The notes: a model not told the origin generated them from the letters alone. A stretch of DNA of 64,000 bases from DTU052 sp050951725 (GCA_050951725.1 JBMNJO010000025.1:62001-126000); one strand, 5' to 3'. Numbered from the stretch's first letter, positions 44,319 through 53,764 are shown. Program-made: numbers and translations.

Positions 44319-45571
44319 TGAAAGAATTCTTGACCGTTTTACGCTACACTTTCTGGGAAAACACACGTAAAAAGTCGTTTATCGTCTCAACCGTAATCAC
44401 CCTGCTCTTGACGGTGGTAGTGATCAGCTTGCCGGCAATAATCACCTACTTTGACAATAAAGACAAAACCGAGCAGGGGGCCCAGGTTGACCAAGAGTCC
44501 GGGGGAATTGTTTATGTGGTTGACTCCGGGGATATCTTGAAAGGGGATCTGAAACAGCTCGGCCTGGCTTTCCCGAATACTGAGTTCGAACCGGCAGCTG
44601 CTAATGACGTTGATGCACTAAAGGACAAGGTTAAAGCAGATGAGCAATGTGCGCTGCTGGTGCTGGCGGCGAACAATGGGGCGCCGGCATTCGATTACTA
44701 TGTGAAACAAGCCGGTGATGGCGCTGATCCCGCTGTCCTTAGCCGGGTTATTAAGAGCATTTTTGTGACTGACTTATTGACGACTGCCGGGGTGCCGGCT
44801 GAAACATCGGCCCTGGTACAATCGGAGGTCTCATTCAATGTTAACGAATTAGGGCAGGGGAAGATGAACCGCCAGATTTCCAGCATTGTTATGAGCCTGC
44901 TGCTGTTCTTTGCCATCTATTTTTATGGCTATGGAGTGGCCATGTCGGTGGCCTCGGAAAAGACCTCCCGGGTAATGGAACTGCTGGTGACAGCAACCAA
45001 ACCATCAAAGATAATTCTGGGCAAGAGTGCCGCGATGGGAATCCTGGGCCTGATACAGCTATCATTGGTGGTATTGGTCGGGGTGCTGACCTACAAACTG
45101 ACCTTCCCGGAGAACTTTGCCATAGCGGGTCAAACCCTGGATCTTTCCAGCTTCACACCCTTTAGCGTGGCCATGATTGTGGTGTATTTCATTCTGGGTT
45201 ACTCACTTTACGCGATGATGAATGCGGTATCCGGGGCAACGGTCAGCAAGGCCGAAGATGTTAACTCGTCGATAATGCCAATTTCCATGATAGCTCTGGC
45301 GGCGTTCTATATGGGGTACTTTTCCCTGTTAGCACCCGAGGGCCAGGTATCAGTTCTGGCATCCATCATCCCGTTTTCTGCACCTTTTTCCATGCCCAGC
45401 AGGATATTGGCGGCTGATGTTCCGGCCTGGCAGATTGGAGCATCCCTGGTTGCTTTGGCAATCACGATTGTTTTCATCGCCTGGCTTTCGATAAGAATTT
45501 ACTCTGCGGCGGTGCTTCATTACGGCACCCGCCTGAAGCTGAAGGACTTATTGAAGATGTCAGGCTCATGA
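44318..45571 (+). CDS. natB: ABC transporter permease (NatB-type)
   Basis: 417 residues of the ABC-2 permease type with a large extracytoplasmic domain between the first membrane helix (about 21-42) and a cluster of five helices after about residue 185. The EKTSRVMELLVTATKPSKIILGK segment is the coupling-helix signature of NatB/YhaP proteins. NatAB exports sodium in Bacillus; the substrate here could also be a drug or peptide. It overlaps the ATPase stop by one base (TAATG). Confidence 0.88.
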   Translation: MKEFLTVLRYTFWENTRKKSFIVSTVITLLLTVVVISLPAIITYFDNKDKTEQGAQVDQESGGIVYVVDSGDILKGDLKQLGLAFPNTEFEPAAANDVDALKDKVKADEQCALLVLAANNGAPAFDYYVKQAGDGADPAVLSRVIKSIFVTDLLTTAGVPAETSALVQSEVSFNVNELGQGKMNRQISSIVMSLLLFFAIYFYGYGVAMSVASEKTSRVMELLVTATKPSKIILGKSAAMGILGLIQLSLVVLVGVLTYKLTFPENFAIAGQTLDLSSFTPFSVAMIVVYFILGYSLYAMMNAVSGATVSKAEDVNSSIMPISMIALAAFYMGYFSLLAPEGQVSVLASIIPFSAPFSMPSRILAADVPAWQIGASLVALAITIVFIAWLSIRIYSAAVLHYGTRLKLKDLLKMSGS

Positions 45572-45613
45572 AGGAAGGGTAGTAAATAAGCCGGCAGAAG
45601 GGACTGTTTATCA

Positions 45614-45653
45614 CATCAGGCGCATGGGCTTGGCTTTGTGCGCCTGATGTTTT
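45614..45653 (+). terminator. Intrinsic terminator after natB
   Basis: CATCAGGCGCA and TGCGCCTGATG, perfect 11-base stem, then TTTTCGTTGTT. Confidence 0.82.
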
Positions 45654-45681
45654 CGTTGTTGTTAATCATACAGGATGCCGG

Positions 45682-46053
45682 TTATAAACCTAAATCATTG
45701 CGGGTATCAGTCCAATGGTCCGGAAAATCTCTCAGGTGTCGACCTGTAATGTTTGCTGCTCCTACCGGTGTAACCAGACCATCATGGAGACGCTTATTAC
45801 AGGTGATGCAAAAGACGTAGAAATGTCGCTGATGCCCACCAGTCGCAGCCGCCAGCTCACCGTCCGAGAGCTTAATCGTATTGCTTTCTGTCGCTGCAAG
45901 TTGTTCACGCAGCTCCGCCTCGGTAAACTCCAAACCGCTCTCTCTGGCCAGAGCTTCAATATCACCCGAGTCCAGCGCCTGAGCCAGTCTAACACCCAAA
46001 TCCTTATTCTCCCGCATTAAATCCAAAAACTTTGTTACGTCCTCTTTAGACAT
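45682..46053 (-). CDS. Nif11-type leader peptide protein, RiPP precursor
   Basis: 123 residues. The first 73 form a Nif11-class leader: SKEDVTKFLDLMRENKDL...AREAGLEFTEAEL-like helices and a terminal LSDGELAAATGG with the double-glycine cleavage site. The remaining 50 residues after GG are an untypical core with FCITC as its only cysteines, several histidines and aromatic residues. Nif11 leaders guide peptide-modifying enzymes and are cut by C39 peptidase exporters; none is seen in this window. ATG 46053 follows AAGGGGAG. The product may be processed by enzymes encoded elsewhere. Confidence 0.82.
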   Translation of the reverse strand: MSKEDVTKFLDLMRENKDLGVRLAQALDSGDIEALARESGLEFTEAELREQLAATESNTIKLSDGELAAATGGHQRHFYVFCITCNKRLHDGLVTPVGAANITGRHLRDFPDHWTDTRNDLGL

Positions 46054-46356
46054 CACTTTCTCCCCTTTCCCATTTTCCGGTTAACGCCAACTGGCACGAA
46101 CCGGCCCAATAATAGATGGATTAACCAATACTCGCTCAATTCCTGCATCCGCCGACAAATTAGTCGAACAAGATCCTTGTATTTAACAGGCTGAACTTTA
46201 TCATACTTATATACGTGGTGAAACCTGGGAGTAGCTCACCATAGACCCCATCTGAGATGCCTTTTTTGGATCGGCTTCCGATAACGGATAGAACTACCAG
46301 TTGGGCTGCAGTAAGCCAGGTGGTGTAAGGCCGACAGTTGCTGGTATTTAGTTTTT
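46054..46356. other. Intergenic region with a possibly structured RNA
   Basis: 46215-46345 contains several short complementary segments: TGGTGA/TCACCA, ACCTGG with distant CCAGGT, CATC/GATG, ATCGG/CCGAT and GGGCT/AGCC. A terminator follows at 46357. A GGGAGTAGC segment recalls yybP-ykoY leaders, but the rest does not fit. No gene seen. Confidence 0.35.
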
Positions 46357-46386
46357 AAACCCTCCCCAACTTGGGAGGGTTTTTTG
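46357..46386 (+). terminator. Intrinsic terminator before 46427 gene
   Basis: AAACCCTCCC and GGGAGGGTTT with six T in all, 41 bases before the next gene; it may end a leader RNA. Confidence 0.85.
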
Positions 46387-46426
46387 TTGTCATCGTGGTA
46401 TTAATAAACTGTATAGTCAAATAAGG

Positions 46427-46978
46427 ATGAAGGCTGGGATTCATATGCTGTTCCCGGACTTGAATTTTACTTCAATTAAGGCGTTGCAATCGGTCGAGGA
46501 AGTGATTTCCGAGGTCGATGCGGCTGAGCGCAATCCGAACTGGACGTTTGCTGACAGTAGGATCGTCAATGTACTGCGTGCAGCAATGCAGGTTAGTCCT
46601 GAGGAATACGTTACTTTTCGAGCCGTCTACGCCTTTGGCACCGGCAGGTCCCGGAAACTGGGAAAACTGCGCCAGCCTGAAGATATGGGCCGTTCTCTGG
46701 TGGCGAACGACCTGTGGGTTGTGTTCGATCTATTCGAGGGCCTACTTGCGGTCGCAGGATACCTATTCTACATAACCCTGCGGAAGAAGAAGGTCCAGCC
46801 CCAAACTCAGGAAATGTACCAGCGGGCCTTAATCAAACGGGAGGAGCTTAAGAAACAGGTGGAGTCGGAAGCGAATGGCTCGCCGGAACGAATTGACTAT
46901 CTTAGAAGCCTGGACACGGTTTTGTCATACGCCGTTCGTGACCTCAAGCAGGACATAAACATGTCATCCAGCCACTGA
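46427..46978 (+). CDS. Hypothetical protein with one hydrophobic segment
   Basis: 183 residues from ATG 46427; ATG 46445 is an equally good start (GGGA just upstream). There is one hydrophobic stretch near 103-120 (VFDLFEGLLAVAGYLFYITL) followed by a basic KKK patch and a charged helical C-terminus. I recognise no family. It lies between a terminator-ended leader-like region and the exported M3 peptidase gene. Confidence 0.6.
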   Translation: MKAGIHMLFPDLNFTSIKALQSVEEVISEVDAAERNPNWTFADSRIVNVLRAAMQVSPEEYVTFRAVYAFGTGRSRKLGKLRQPEDMGRSLVANDLWVVFDLFEGLLAVAGYLFYITLRKKKVQPQTQEMYQRALIKREELKKQVESEANGSPERIDYLRSLDTVLSYAVRDLKQDINMSSSH

Positions 46979-47088
46979 ATTAGCGGAACAGAATTCTTGG
47001 AGATTCCAGCGCGATAGTCTCAATATCTACATGTCCTTTGGTGATTGTTTGAGTTGTAACAATTCGTAATAGAGGGGAGTTAATCATT

Positions 47089-49440
47089 TTGTCATTGACG
47101 ATGAGAAAAAACAGTCGTATTAGCTGCATTATTGTAATCCTGGTTATCCTGGCCTTATTTGCTGGAACCAACAGCACCTGGGCGGTCGACACTGCTAAGG
47201 CCGTGGAAGCCCCGCAAATCCAGGTATACATAAACGGAGAGAACTGTACGGAAAAACTCTCCGCAGAAGGGGTACAGCCCCACCTTATTAGTGGCCGGAC
47301 CTATCTGCCTCTACGTGCCATAGCTGAGCAGATGGGCATGTCGGTGCTTTGGGTCCCGGAAAGCAACAGCGTTTACATCGGTGATCTGAGCCAGAGCCCC
47401 AATCCGCTGCTGAGGTACCTTAGCACAGACGCTCTGACTCCACCGTTGGAAGAGATTAAACCGGAGCACTTTATCCCGGCCCTGGAATACTCAATGGCCG
47501 TGGAACGGCAGGTGATTGAGGATATTATACATAACCCGGAGGCTCCGAGTTTCGCCAACACTGTAGAACCCTTGGAAAGACTTAACATGAGTGAAGAGAT
47601 TGGCAATATAATAGTTGTCCTTTATAACGCTGCGAACACTGATGAGCTGCAAAAAGTAGTTGAGGAAGCGTTGGTGCTCCTCTCCAACCATAAGAACGAT
47701 ATCTTCTTCAATAAAGCTCTCTTTGACCGGGTGTCCCAGGCCCGCCGGCAGGCCAGCACCCGGGATCTGACTCCAGAGCAGTTGACGCTTTTAGAGAAGT
47801 ACCACCAGTTGTTTATTAATAATGGGGTCAACTTGACTGCAGAACAGCAGGATCGGGTGCGCCAGATTAACAGCCGCCTGGAAAGTCTCTCCAACCGATA
47901 CTATTCCAACGTGCTGGAAGACACCAGTGCCGGATATTTGCTTATTACTGATCCCAAAGACCTGCAGGGCTTGCCTGATAGTTTGGTGCAAGAAGCTTAT
48001 AAGGAGGCCAAATCCCGAGGAATGGATGGATGGTGCTTCACCATGGATTATCCTACCGTATCTTTATTTCTCAGCCGTGCCGATAACCGGGAAAAACGCC
48101 GGGAAATGGACCAGATTTTCAGATCTATTGGAATGATGACTCCGGAAACGGATAACCGGGAGATCGTGAAGGAAATTGTTAACCTGAGACTGGAAAAGGC
48201 TAAACTTCTAGGTGTCCCCAGTTATGCGGACTGCGTTTTGCAGAGCAGGATGGTCGAAAACAAGGAGGCGGTAATGAGTTTTCTGAACGAACTGGTGGAC
48301 GTGGCTTTACCGGCCGCTCGGGAAGAAATCAAAATGATTGAGGAGTATGCTTGGAACAAGGGTTTTGAAGGCCCAGTGGCCAGCTATGATTTTTCCTATT
48401 TCGCTTCTCAATTGCTACAGGAGAAATACAGTTTTGATAGAGAGGCTTTGCGCCCTTATTTTGAATTAAATCAGGTTAAAGCGGGAGTATTTGAGCTGGC
48501 GAAAAGACTGTATGGCCTGCGCTTCGTTCAAAATGAACAGATTCAGGTTTACCATCCCGAAGTAAAGGCCTACGAAGTGTATGACGAGAATGACCGTTTA
48601 CGGGGAATTCTTTATCTCGATTATTTTGTCCGTGAAGGGAAGGGTGAAGGGGCCTGGGCCACCGCTTTCAGGTCTCAGGAAAAGAATGATGGGAAGGATG
48701 TACTTCCTCTGATCAACCTGGTTTATAATTTCCCCGTCCCGGGGGAAGATGGTTCATCCCTGCTGTCCTTCTACGATGTCACCACCTTTTTCCATGAATT
48801 CGGCCATGGAATGCATTTTATGCTGTCGGACGTCAACTATGCAAGCCTTTCCGCCCTGGGAGTTGCCATGGATTTCGCGGAACTCCCTTCAACCCTTATG
48901 GAAAACTGGGCTTATGAGAAAGAATTTCTCCACCTTTTTGCCCGTGATTACAAAACCGGGAAGCCACTCTCTGATGAAACCATCGATCGTTTAAGTGAAA
49001 TGCGTACTGTACTAAATGCTGGTGGATTTATGGCCCAGCTGCAGTACTCGCTGCTGGACATGGGCTGGCATACCATAACTGAGCCGGTTAACATTTCGGT
49101 AGAAGACTTTGAGAATCAAATCCTGGAGGATATTCGTTACGTATCTCCCCAGCCCGTAGAAATCGAGAGTACAAACTTTACTCATTTGTTTGATAGTGAC
49201 GATTATGCTGCCAGCTATTACAGTTACATTTGGTCAGACGCGTTGCAAGCCGATGTCTACGACGTGTTTAAGCAAAGCGGCATAATGGACCGAAAGACCG
49301 GCGAAGCGTTTCGGAATAAAGTCTTATCCAAGGGAGCCTCAGTTGATCCTATGATTCTGTTTAAGAATTTTGTCGGGCGGGAACCCTCAACCGAGGCCTT
49401 ATTGAAGCGAGAGGGATTGTTGAAAGACGCTCTGCAATAA
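47089..49440 (+). CDS. Exported M3 oligopeptidase with copper-amine-oxidase-like N-domain
   Basis: 783 residues. A signal peptide or anchor lies at about 5-33, a copper-amine-oxidase N-like repeat at about 45-105 (VYINGENC..., GRTYLPLRAIAEQMGM, a domain common in exported proteins of Clostridia), and an M3 peptidase domain from about 115 to the end. The zinc motif HEFGHGMH is near residue 567, with the third ligand in the following DFAELPSTLMENW. The catalytic part resembles oligopeptidase A/Dcp, which are usually cytoplasmic. TTG start with GGGGAG upstream; ATG 47101 is possible. Likely role: peptide breakdown outside the cell. Confidence 0.85.
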   Translation: MSLTMRKNSRISCIIVILVILALFAGTNSTWAVDTAKAVEAPQIQVYINGENCTEKLSAEGVQPHLISGRTYLPLRAIAEQMGMSVLWVPESNSVYIGDLSQSPNPLLRYLSTDALTPPLEEIKPEHFIPALEYSMAVERQVIEDIIHNPEAPSFANTVEPLERLNMSEEIGNIIVVLYNAANTDELQKVVEEALVLLSNHKNDIFFNKALFDRVSQARRQASTRDLTPEQLTLLEKYHQLFINNGVNLTAEQQDRVRQINSRLESLSNRYYSNVLEDTSAGYLLITDPKDLQGLPDSLVQEAYKEAKSRGMDGWCFTMDYPTVSLFLSRADNREKRREMDQIFRSIGMMTPETDNREIVKEIVNLRLEKAKLLGVPSYADCVLQSRMVENKEAVMSFLNELVDVALPAAREEIKMIEEYAWNKGFEGPVASYDFSYFASQLLQEKYSFDREALRPYFELNQVKAGVFELAKRLYGLRFVQNEQIQVYHPEVKAYEVYDENDRLRGILYLDYFVREGKGEGAWATAFRSQEKNDGKDVLPLINLVYNFPVPGEDGSSLLSFYDVTTFFHEFGHGMHFMLSDVNYASLSALGVAMDFAELPSTLMENWAYEKEFLHLFARDYKTGKPLSDETIDRLSEMRTVLNAGGFMAQLQYSLLDMGWHTITEPVNISVEDFENQILEDIRYVSPQPVEIESTNFTHLFDSDDYAASYYSYIWSDALQADVYDVFKQSGIMDRKTGEAFRNKVLSKGASVDPMILFKNFVGREPSTEALLKREGLLKDALQ

Positions 49441-49537
49441 ATACATAAGTATGAGATCTGCCGGGGACTGGTCAATTGAAGTACCAGTCCCTGACGGCCC
49501 AACGGGTCTGGTATAAATAAGAGGGGAGGGTGATAAG

Positions 49538-49993
49538 TTGAAAAGATTTCTAATAGTGGCTCTATTGCTCCTGATGGCTCTGTTTTTAAATGCCTGCTCC
49601 AACCCGAACGCAAAACGAGTTGTTAATTCAGATCAGGCACCCGCGGCCATTGGATCGTATTCCCAGGCTATCCAGGCAGGAGATATGATCTACACCTCGG
49701 GACAGATTGCATTGGATCCGGCAACCGGGGAGATGGTTTCATCGGATATCAAAGCTCAAACCGAGCAGGCCATGGAGAATCTCAAGAAGGTAATTGAGGC
49801 TGGAGGCAGTGATTTGAGCCAGGTGGTCAAAGTCACCCTTTATATCAAAGATATGGATGACTTTAGCGCGATTAATGAGATTTATGGCAGCTATTTTACG
49901 GACAATTACCCGGCCAGGTCCTGTGTGGAGGTCTCTGAGCTGCCCAAAGGCGCTCTAATTGAAATAGAGGCAATTGCTGCAGTAAGCAAATAG
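49538..49993 (+). CDS. RidA/YjgF-family lipoprotein
   Basis: 151 residues. The first 20 form a lipoprotein signal with lipobox LNAC (cysteine near residue 20). The rest is a full RidA domain (about 30-150) with APAAIGSYSQAI, SGQIALDPATG, the NLKKVIEAGG segment, and PARSCVEVSELPKGALIEIEAIA, including the substrate-binding arginine and glutamate. RidA normally hydrolyses enamine/imine intermediates in the cytoplasm, so an exported lipid-anchored form is unusual. TTG start after GAGGGGAGGG. It follows the exported peptidase by 97 bases. Confidence 0.87.
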   Translation: MKRFLIVALLLLMALFLNACSNPNAKRVVNSDQAPAAIGSYSQAIQAGDMIYTSGQIALDPATGEMVSSDIKAQTEQAMENLKKVIEAGGSDLSQVVKVTLYIKDMDDFSAINEIYGSYFTDNYPARSCVEVSELPKGALIEIEAIAAVSK

Positions 49994-50115
49994 GCATTGC
50001 AATACATCACTGTGATCAATGGTGACACGCGGCAGATGAGACAAAAGTCTCTATTAACATTGTTTGGTCGGCGAATTCAAGGCAAAGACAAAATCCTCAG
50101 GTTTCTGATTGCGTA

Positions 50116-50144
50116 TGATGCACGGGGACTGTCCCCGTGCATCA
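50116..50144. repeat. GGGACA-type palindrome
   Basis: TGATGCACGGGGAC-T-GTCCCCGTGCATCA, perfect 14-base arms, lying between convergent genes. Confidence 0.88.
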
Positions 50145-50150
50145 CCGAGT

Positions 50151-51692
50151 TTACATCAACGGTGCAAACAACCGTAGTATAGTCATGAGCAGGGCTTTTG
50201 ACCAGTGAACCCTCCTGATATCATCCAGCGTGATCTCCTGGCAGACCGTCAGGGTTTCTTCAAAATCCCTTTTTATGTCCCCTATACAACGACAGCGGTA
50301 GAGCCAGATGCCGCACTCAAAATGCAGGTAAAGACTGCGGAAGTCCAGATTGATGGTTCCTACCACCCCGTAATCGTCATCAACCACGAAGGTCTTGGAA
50401 TGGATAAACCCCGGCAGGTACTCATAGATCTTGACCCCGCTCTCCACCAGGGTACGATAATAGGACCGGGAGACCGTATGCACGTACCACTTGTCAGGGT
50501 GGTGGGGGGTAATAATACGCACGTCAACCCCGCTTTTCGCCGCCAGACTGAGGGCAGTCACCATCTCATGGCCAATGATCAAGTAGGGGGTGGTGATGTA
50601 GACATAACGCTTGGCCCGGTTGATAAGATTCAGGTATACTAGTTCACTGACCGGTTCATCGTCCAGGGGGCTGTCCCCGAATGGCTGCACATAACCATCA
50701 CTGGCGAAGGCAATGCTCATATCCTGTTCGGGTTGATAAGGCCATGGGTTCTCTTTAACCCCTTTGACATAATCCCACATGGATAGGAACATGACCGTCA
50801 GGCTCCACACGGCATCTCCCTTGATCATGATGGAGGCATCCTTCCAGTGGCCGTACTTCTCAAATCTATTGATGTATTCATCCGCCAGGTTTATACCTCC
50901 GGTAAAACCGGTGTGGCCGTCGATTACTGCAATTTTGCGGTGATCCCGGTTGTTGTGTCTCCTCAACAGCAGTGGGATCAAGGGATGGAAAACGCCGCAT
51001 TTGATGCCCGTGCTTTCCAGAATTTTATCGTATTGGTACGGAAGGGTGGCCAGGCACCCGGCATCATCATAGATGACCCGAACATCGACTCCTTGGGCGG
51101 CTTTCTCCCTAAGTACCTTAAGGATGCTTTTCCACATATAACCTTCATCAATGATGAAGTACTCCAAAAAGATGAAGCGCTTTGCCTTCTGCAGTTCCTC
51201 CATCAACCGGGCAAACTTGACTTCGCCGCTGGGCAGGTACTCGGCCTCGGTATTGCGGTACGGTGGATAGTAAGAGTACTGCTGGATGTACCGCGACTGG
51301 TTTCCCGCATCAGCATCCTCACCTTCAATCAACTCCAGACAGCCGGTGTCCGGGCCCAGTGCTTCTTTTGTATGCCGCAGGATCGGCCACATTCGCTCTC
51401 TCGCCCGCCGGCCGGTTCTATTGCCGCCGAAGAAGAAATAGAAAAGCGCGCCGAAGATGGGAAACAGCAGGATGGGTACTATCCAGGCGATCTTGTAGGC
51501 CGGATTGCTTTTGTTGTTGAGAACCCAGATGAATGCCAGGGCCCCGATAAAAATATTGACCCCGTAGAATACCTCAAAGTACTGATTAAAGCGCAGGATA
51601 ACCTCAACCATCACCACCAACTGAATGATGGCTGCAGTTACCAGAAGGACGATTCTGTTGTATATCAGGAATCTTTTCATAGTGCTTTTCAT
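50151..51692 (-). CDS. cls: Cardiolipin synthase
   Basis: 513 residues from the ATG at 51692; the frame opens at 51755 and another ATG is at 51680. Two N-terminal membrane segments are followed by two phospholipase-D catalytic motifs, HRKIAVIDG and HSKTFVVDD, each in a normal Cls context (NNRDHRK, GFIHSKT). It joins two phosphatidylglycerol molecules to form cardiolipin. The length is normal. It is convergent with the RidA lipoprotein. Confidence 0.93.
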   Translation of the reverse strand: MKSTMKRFLIYNRIVLLVTAAIIQLVVMVEVILRFNQYFEVFYGVNIFIGALAFIWVLNNKSNPAYKIAWIVPILLFPIFGALFYFFFGGNRTGRRARERMWPILRHTKEALGPDTGCLELIEGEDADAGNQSRYIQQYSYYPPYRNTEAEYLPSGEVKFARLMEELQKAKRFIFLEYFIIDEGYMWKSILKVLREKAAQGVDVRVIYDDAGCLATLPYQYDKILESTGIKCGVFHPLIPLLLRRHNNRDHRKIAVIDGHTGFTGGINLADEYINRFEKYGHWKDASIMIKGDAVWSLTVMFLSMWDYVKGVKENPWPYQPEQDMSIAFASDGYVQPFGDSPLDDEPVSELVYLNLINRAKRYVYITTPYLIIGHEMVTALSLAAKSGVDVRIITPHHPDKWYVHTVSRSYYRTLVESGVKIYEYLPGFIHSKTFVVDDDYGVVGTINLDFRSLYLHFECGIWLYRCRCIGDIKRDFEETLTVCQEITLDDIRRVHWSKALLMTILRLFAPLM

Positions 51693-51854
51693 CCAAGTTG
51701 AATTACTGGCATGTATGTATGTCACTATGCAGCTTTGTTGACAGCTGTATCCCACTTCCTCTTAATTATAATAGATTGCGCACCACCCAAGGCACAGTGT
51801 CAATCTTTTCCCTTGTTATTGAACGCCGGCAAAATCTTTTGATATTTGGTCATT

Positions 51855-53720
51855 CTATTCCTCGTACAGCTTATCAATCAAAGGCTTATACTTCTGGTCA
51901 ATAAACTTCCGCTTCAGTTTAAGGGTCGGGGTCAGCTCACCGGCCTCCTGAGTCAGCTCCTGGGGCAGCAGGACGAACTTCTTGATCTTCTCGACCTGGC
52001 CCAGGGTTTTGGTCTTCTCTTCGATAAGACCTTCATAGAACTTGTAAACCGCCGGATTCTTTATAATCTCTTCCGGTGAAGTATACTCAATATTATTCTT
52101 CTTGCAGTAATCTTCCAGCATGACGAAGTTGGGCACCACCAGAGCCGAGAGGAACTTTCTACCTTCGCCGATGCAGACAAACTGGGAGATAAACACCTCA
52201 TTGCCAACGAGGGATTCAATCTGCTGCGGTGAGATATTCTTCCCACCGGCGGTGATGATGAGTTCCTTTATCCGGTCGGTTATCTTGATGTATGTCAATC
52301 GCTCGCCGTTTTTCTCTTTATGGTACAACTCGCCTATGTCCCCGGTCTTGAACCATCCGTCCTCGGTCAAAACCGCCTGGCTCGCTTCCGGGTTCTTGTA
52401 GTATCCGGTCATGGACATGCCACCCTTAAGCTGGACCTCTCCCTCGTCGGAGATTCTGACCTGGGCCATGGAGAGCAGGCACCCGCAGTACCCGGGGATG
52501 GCGTTATCCCGGTAACCGACGCAAACCGGGAAAAACTCGGTCAAGCCGTAGCCCATGGCGATATTTATGCCAATCGCCTGGAAGAACTCATTGACATCAG
52601 GGGCAAAGGCCGACCCGCCCACATGATAGATATTGCAGTTTTCGGCTCCCAGCATCGTTCGTATCTTGCTGAATACCAGTTTATCCGCGATCTTGTACTT
52701 GAGGCCGTACCTGTCATTCCGATAAGCCTGAATACCTACTCCCTTGGCCCATTCAAACATTCTGTATTTCAAACCGCCCGCATTTTTCATCCCGGCATGA
52801 ATGGTACCATATACTTTATCCCATACCCGCGGAACACTGGTCATAAAATGAGGCCGGAAGTGAACCATGTATTCCAGGAAATCCGTCGGGTTAGGACAGT
52901 AACCGATCTGCACCCCGATGCTCATGCAGCCGTAGGACCACAGCCTTTCAAATATATGCGACAAGGGCAGGATTGAAAGGGAAACGTAATGGGGGCCGGC
53001 CTCAGGGTAACGCAGCGAAGGAAAAATCCCGGCCAGAAAGCTCCGGTGAGTATGTACGGCCCCTTTGGGATTGCCGGTGGTTCCTGAGGTATATATTATG
53101 GTGACTATATCATCGGGATCGACGTTATTGAGCCTTTCCTCAAACTCCTTACCGTTATTGAGAAGTCTCCCCTTTTCAATGAGCTTGCTCAGGTAAACGC
53201 TGTTATCTCCGGAGATTTCGATGTTGTCCTGCATGGCGACAATGTACTTCAGATACCTGTTGTCGGCAATAATTTGCCGGGCTTTGTTGTACTGTTCCTG
53301 ATTCCCGACGAATACAACCTTAACCTCCGCGTCGTTGATAATGTACTCTGCTTCCTCCTTGGAGTTGGTTGCGTAGATGGGCACTGAGACGGCCCGGGTG
53401 GCCAGAATCCCCAAATCGGAAACCGCCCATTCTGAACAATTGACTGAGAATATGGAGCACATATCACCGGCTTCGATCCCCATGTCAATAAGGGATTTGG
53501 CCAAAGCCGTAATCTGCTCCCCAAACTCCGTCCAGGTGAGCGACTCCCACTCTCCATTAACGTTCTTTTGGGTAAGTGCTGTGGTGTCTTTAAAGATTGG
53601 TGCGTTCTTCAGGATCATGAAAGCCAGGGTCTTGTTCTCCGCCAGGTATTGCTTGAATCCTCCATCCCAATCATGATCACTGTCACGCCACACCGGCATG
53701 TTTCGGGTTGCGTTATGCAT
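51855..53720 (-). CDS. Long-chain fatty-acid-CoA ligase (FadD15-like)
   Basis: 621 residues of the long AMP-binding ligase type. The P-loop YTSGTTGNPKGAVHTHRS is near 211-228, GYGLTEFFPVC near 395, GDIGELYHKEKNG and KITDRIKELIITAGGKNISP follow, and the end (LTPTLKLKRKFI) is typical of eukaryote-like long-chain ligases. It is a different subfamily from the two synthetases at 14-20 kb. GGAGGGGGG precedes the ATG, and a sigma-A promoter lies upstream. It probably activates long-chain or branched acids constitutively. Confidence 0.92.
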   Translation of the reverse strand: MHNATRNMPVWRDSDHDWDGGFKQYLAENKTLAFMILKNAPIFKDTTALTQKNVNGEWESLTWTEFGEQITALAKSLIDMGIEAGDMCSIFSVNCSEWAVSDLGILATRAVSVPIYATNSKEEAEYIINDAEVKVVFVGNQEQYNKARQIIADNRYLKYIVAMQDNIEISGDNSVYLSKLIEKGRLLNNGKEFEERLNNVDPDDIVTIIYTSGTTGNPKGAVHTHRSFLAGIFPSLRYPEAGPHYVSLSILPLSHIFERLWSYGCMSIGVQIGYCPNPTDFLEYMVHFRPHFMTSVPRVWDKVYGTIHAGMKNAGGLKYRMFEWAKGVGIQAYRNDRYGLKYKIADKLVFSKIRTMLGAENCNIYHVGGSAFAPDVNEFFQAIGINIAMGYGLTEFFPVCVGYRDNAIPGYCGCLLSMAQVRISDEGEVQLKGGMSMTGYYKNPEASQAVLTEDGWFKTGDIGELYHKEKNGERLTYIKITDRIKELIITAGGKNISPQQIESLVGNEVFISQFVCIGEGRKFLSALVVPNFVMLEDYCKKNNIEYTSPEEIIKNPAVYKFYEGLIEEKTKTLGQVEKIKKFVLLPQELTQEAGELTPTLKLKRKFIDQKYKPLIDKLYEE

Positions 53721-53764
53721 GTATCTTCCCCCCTCCGTTGGTATGTATTGACATCGCTGGCCTT

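Noticed and set aside
50847..51701. 284-codon plus-strand frame
   Set aside because: Antisense to cardiolipin synthase, which carries both HKD motifs.
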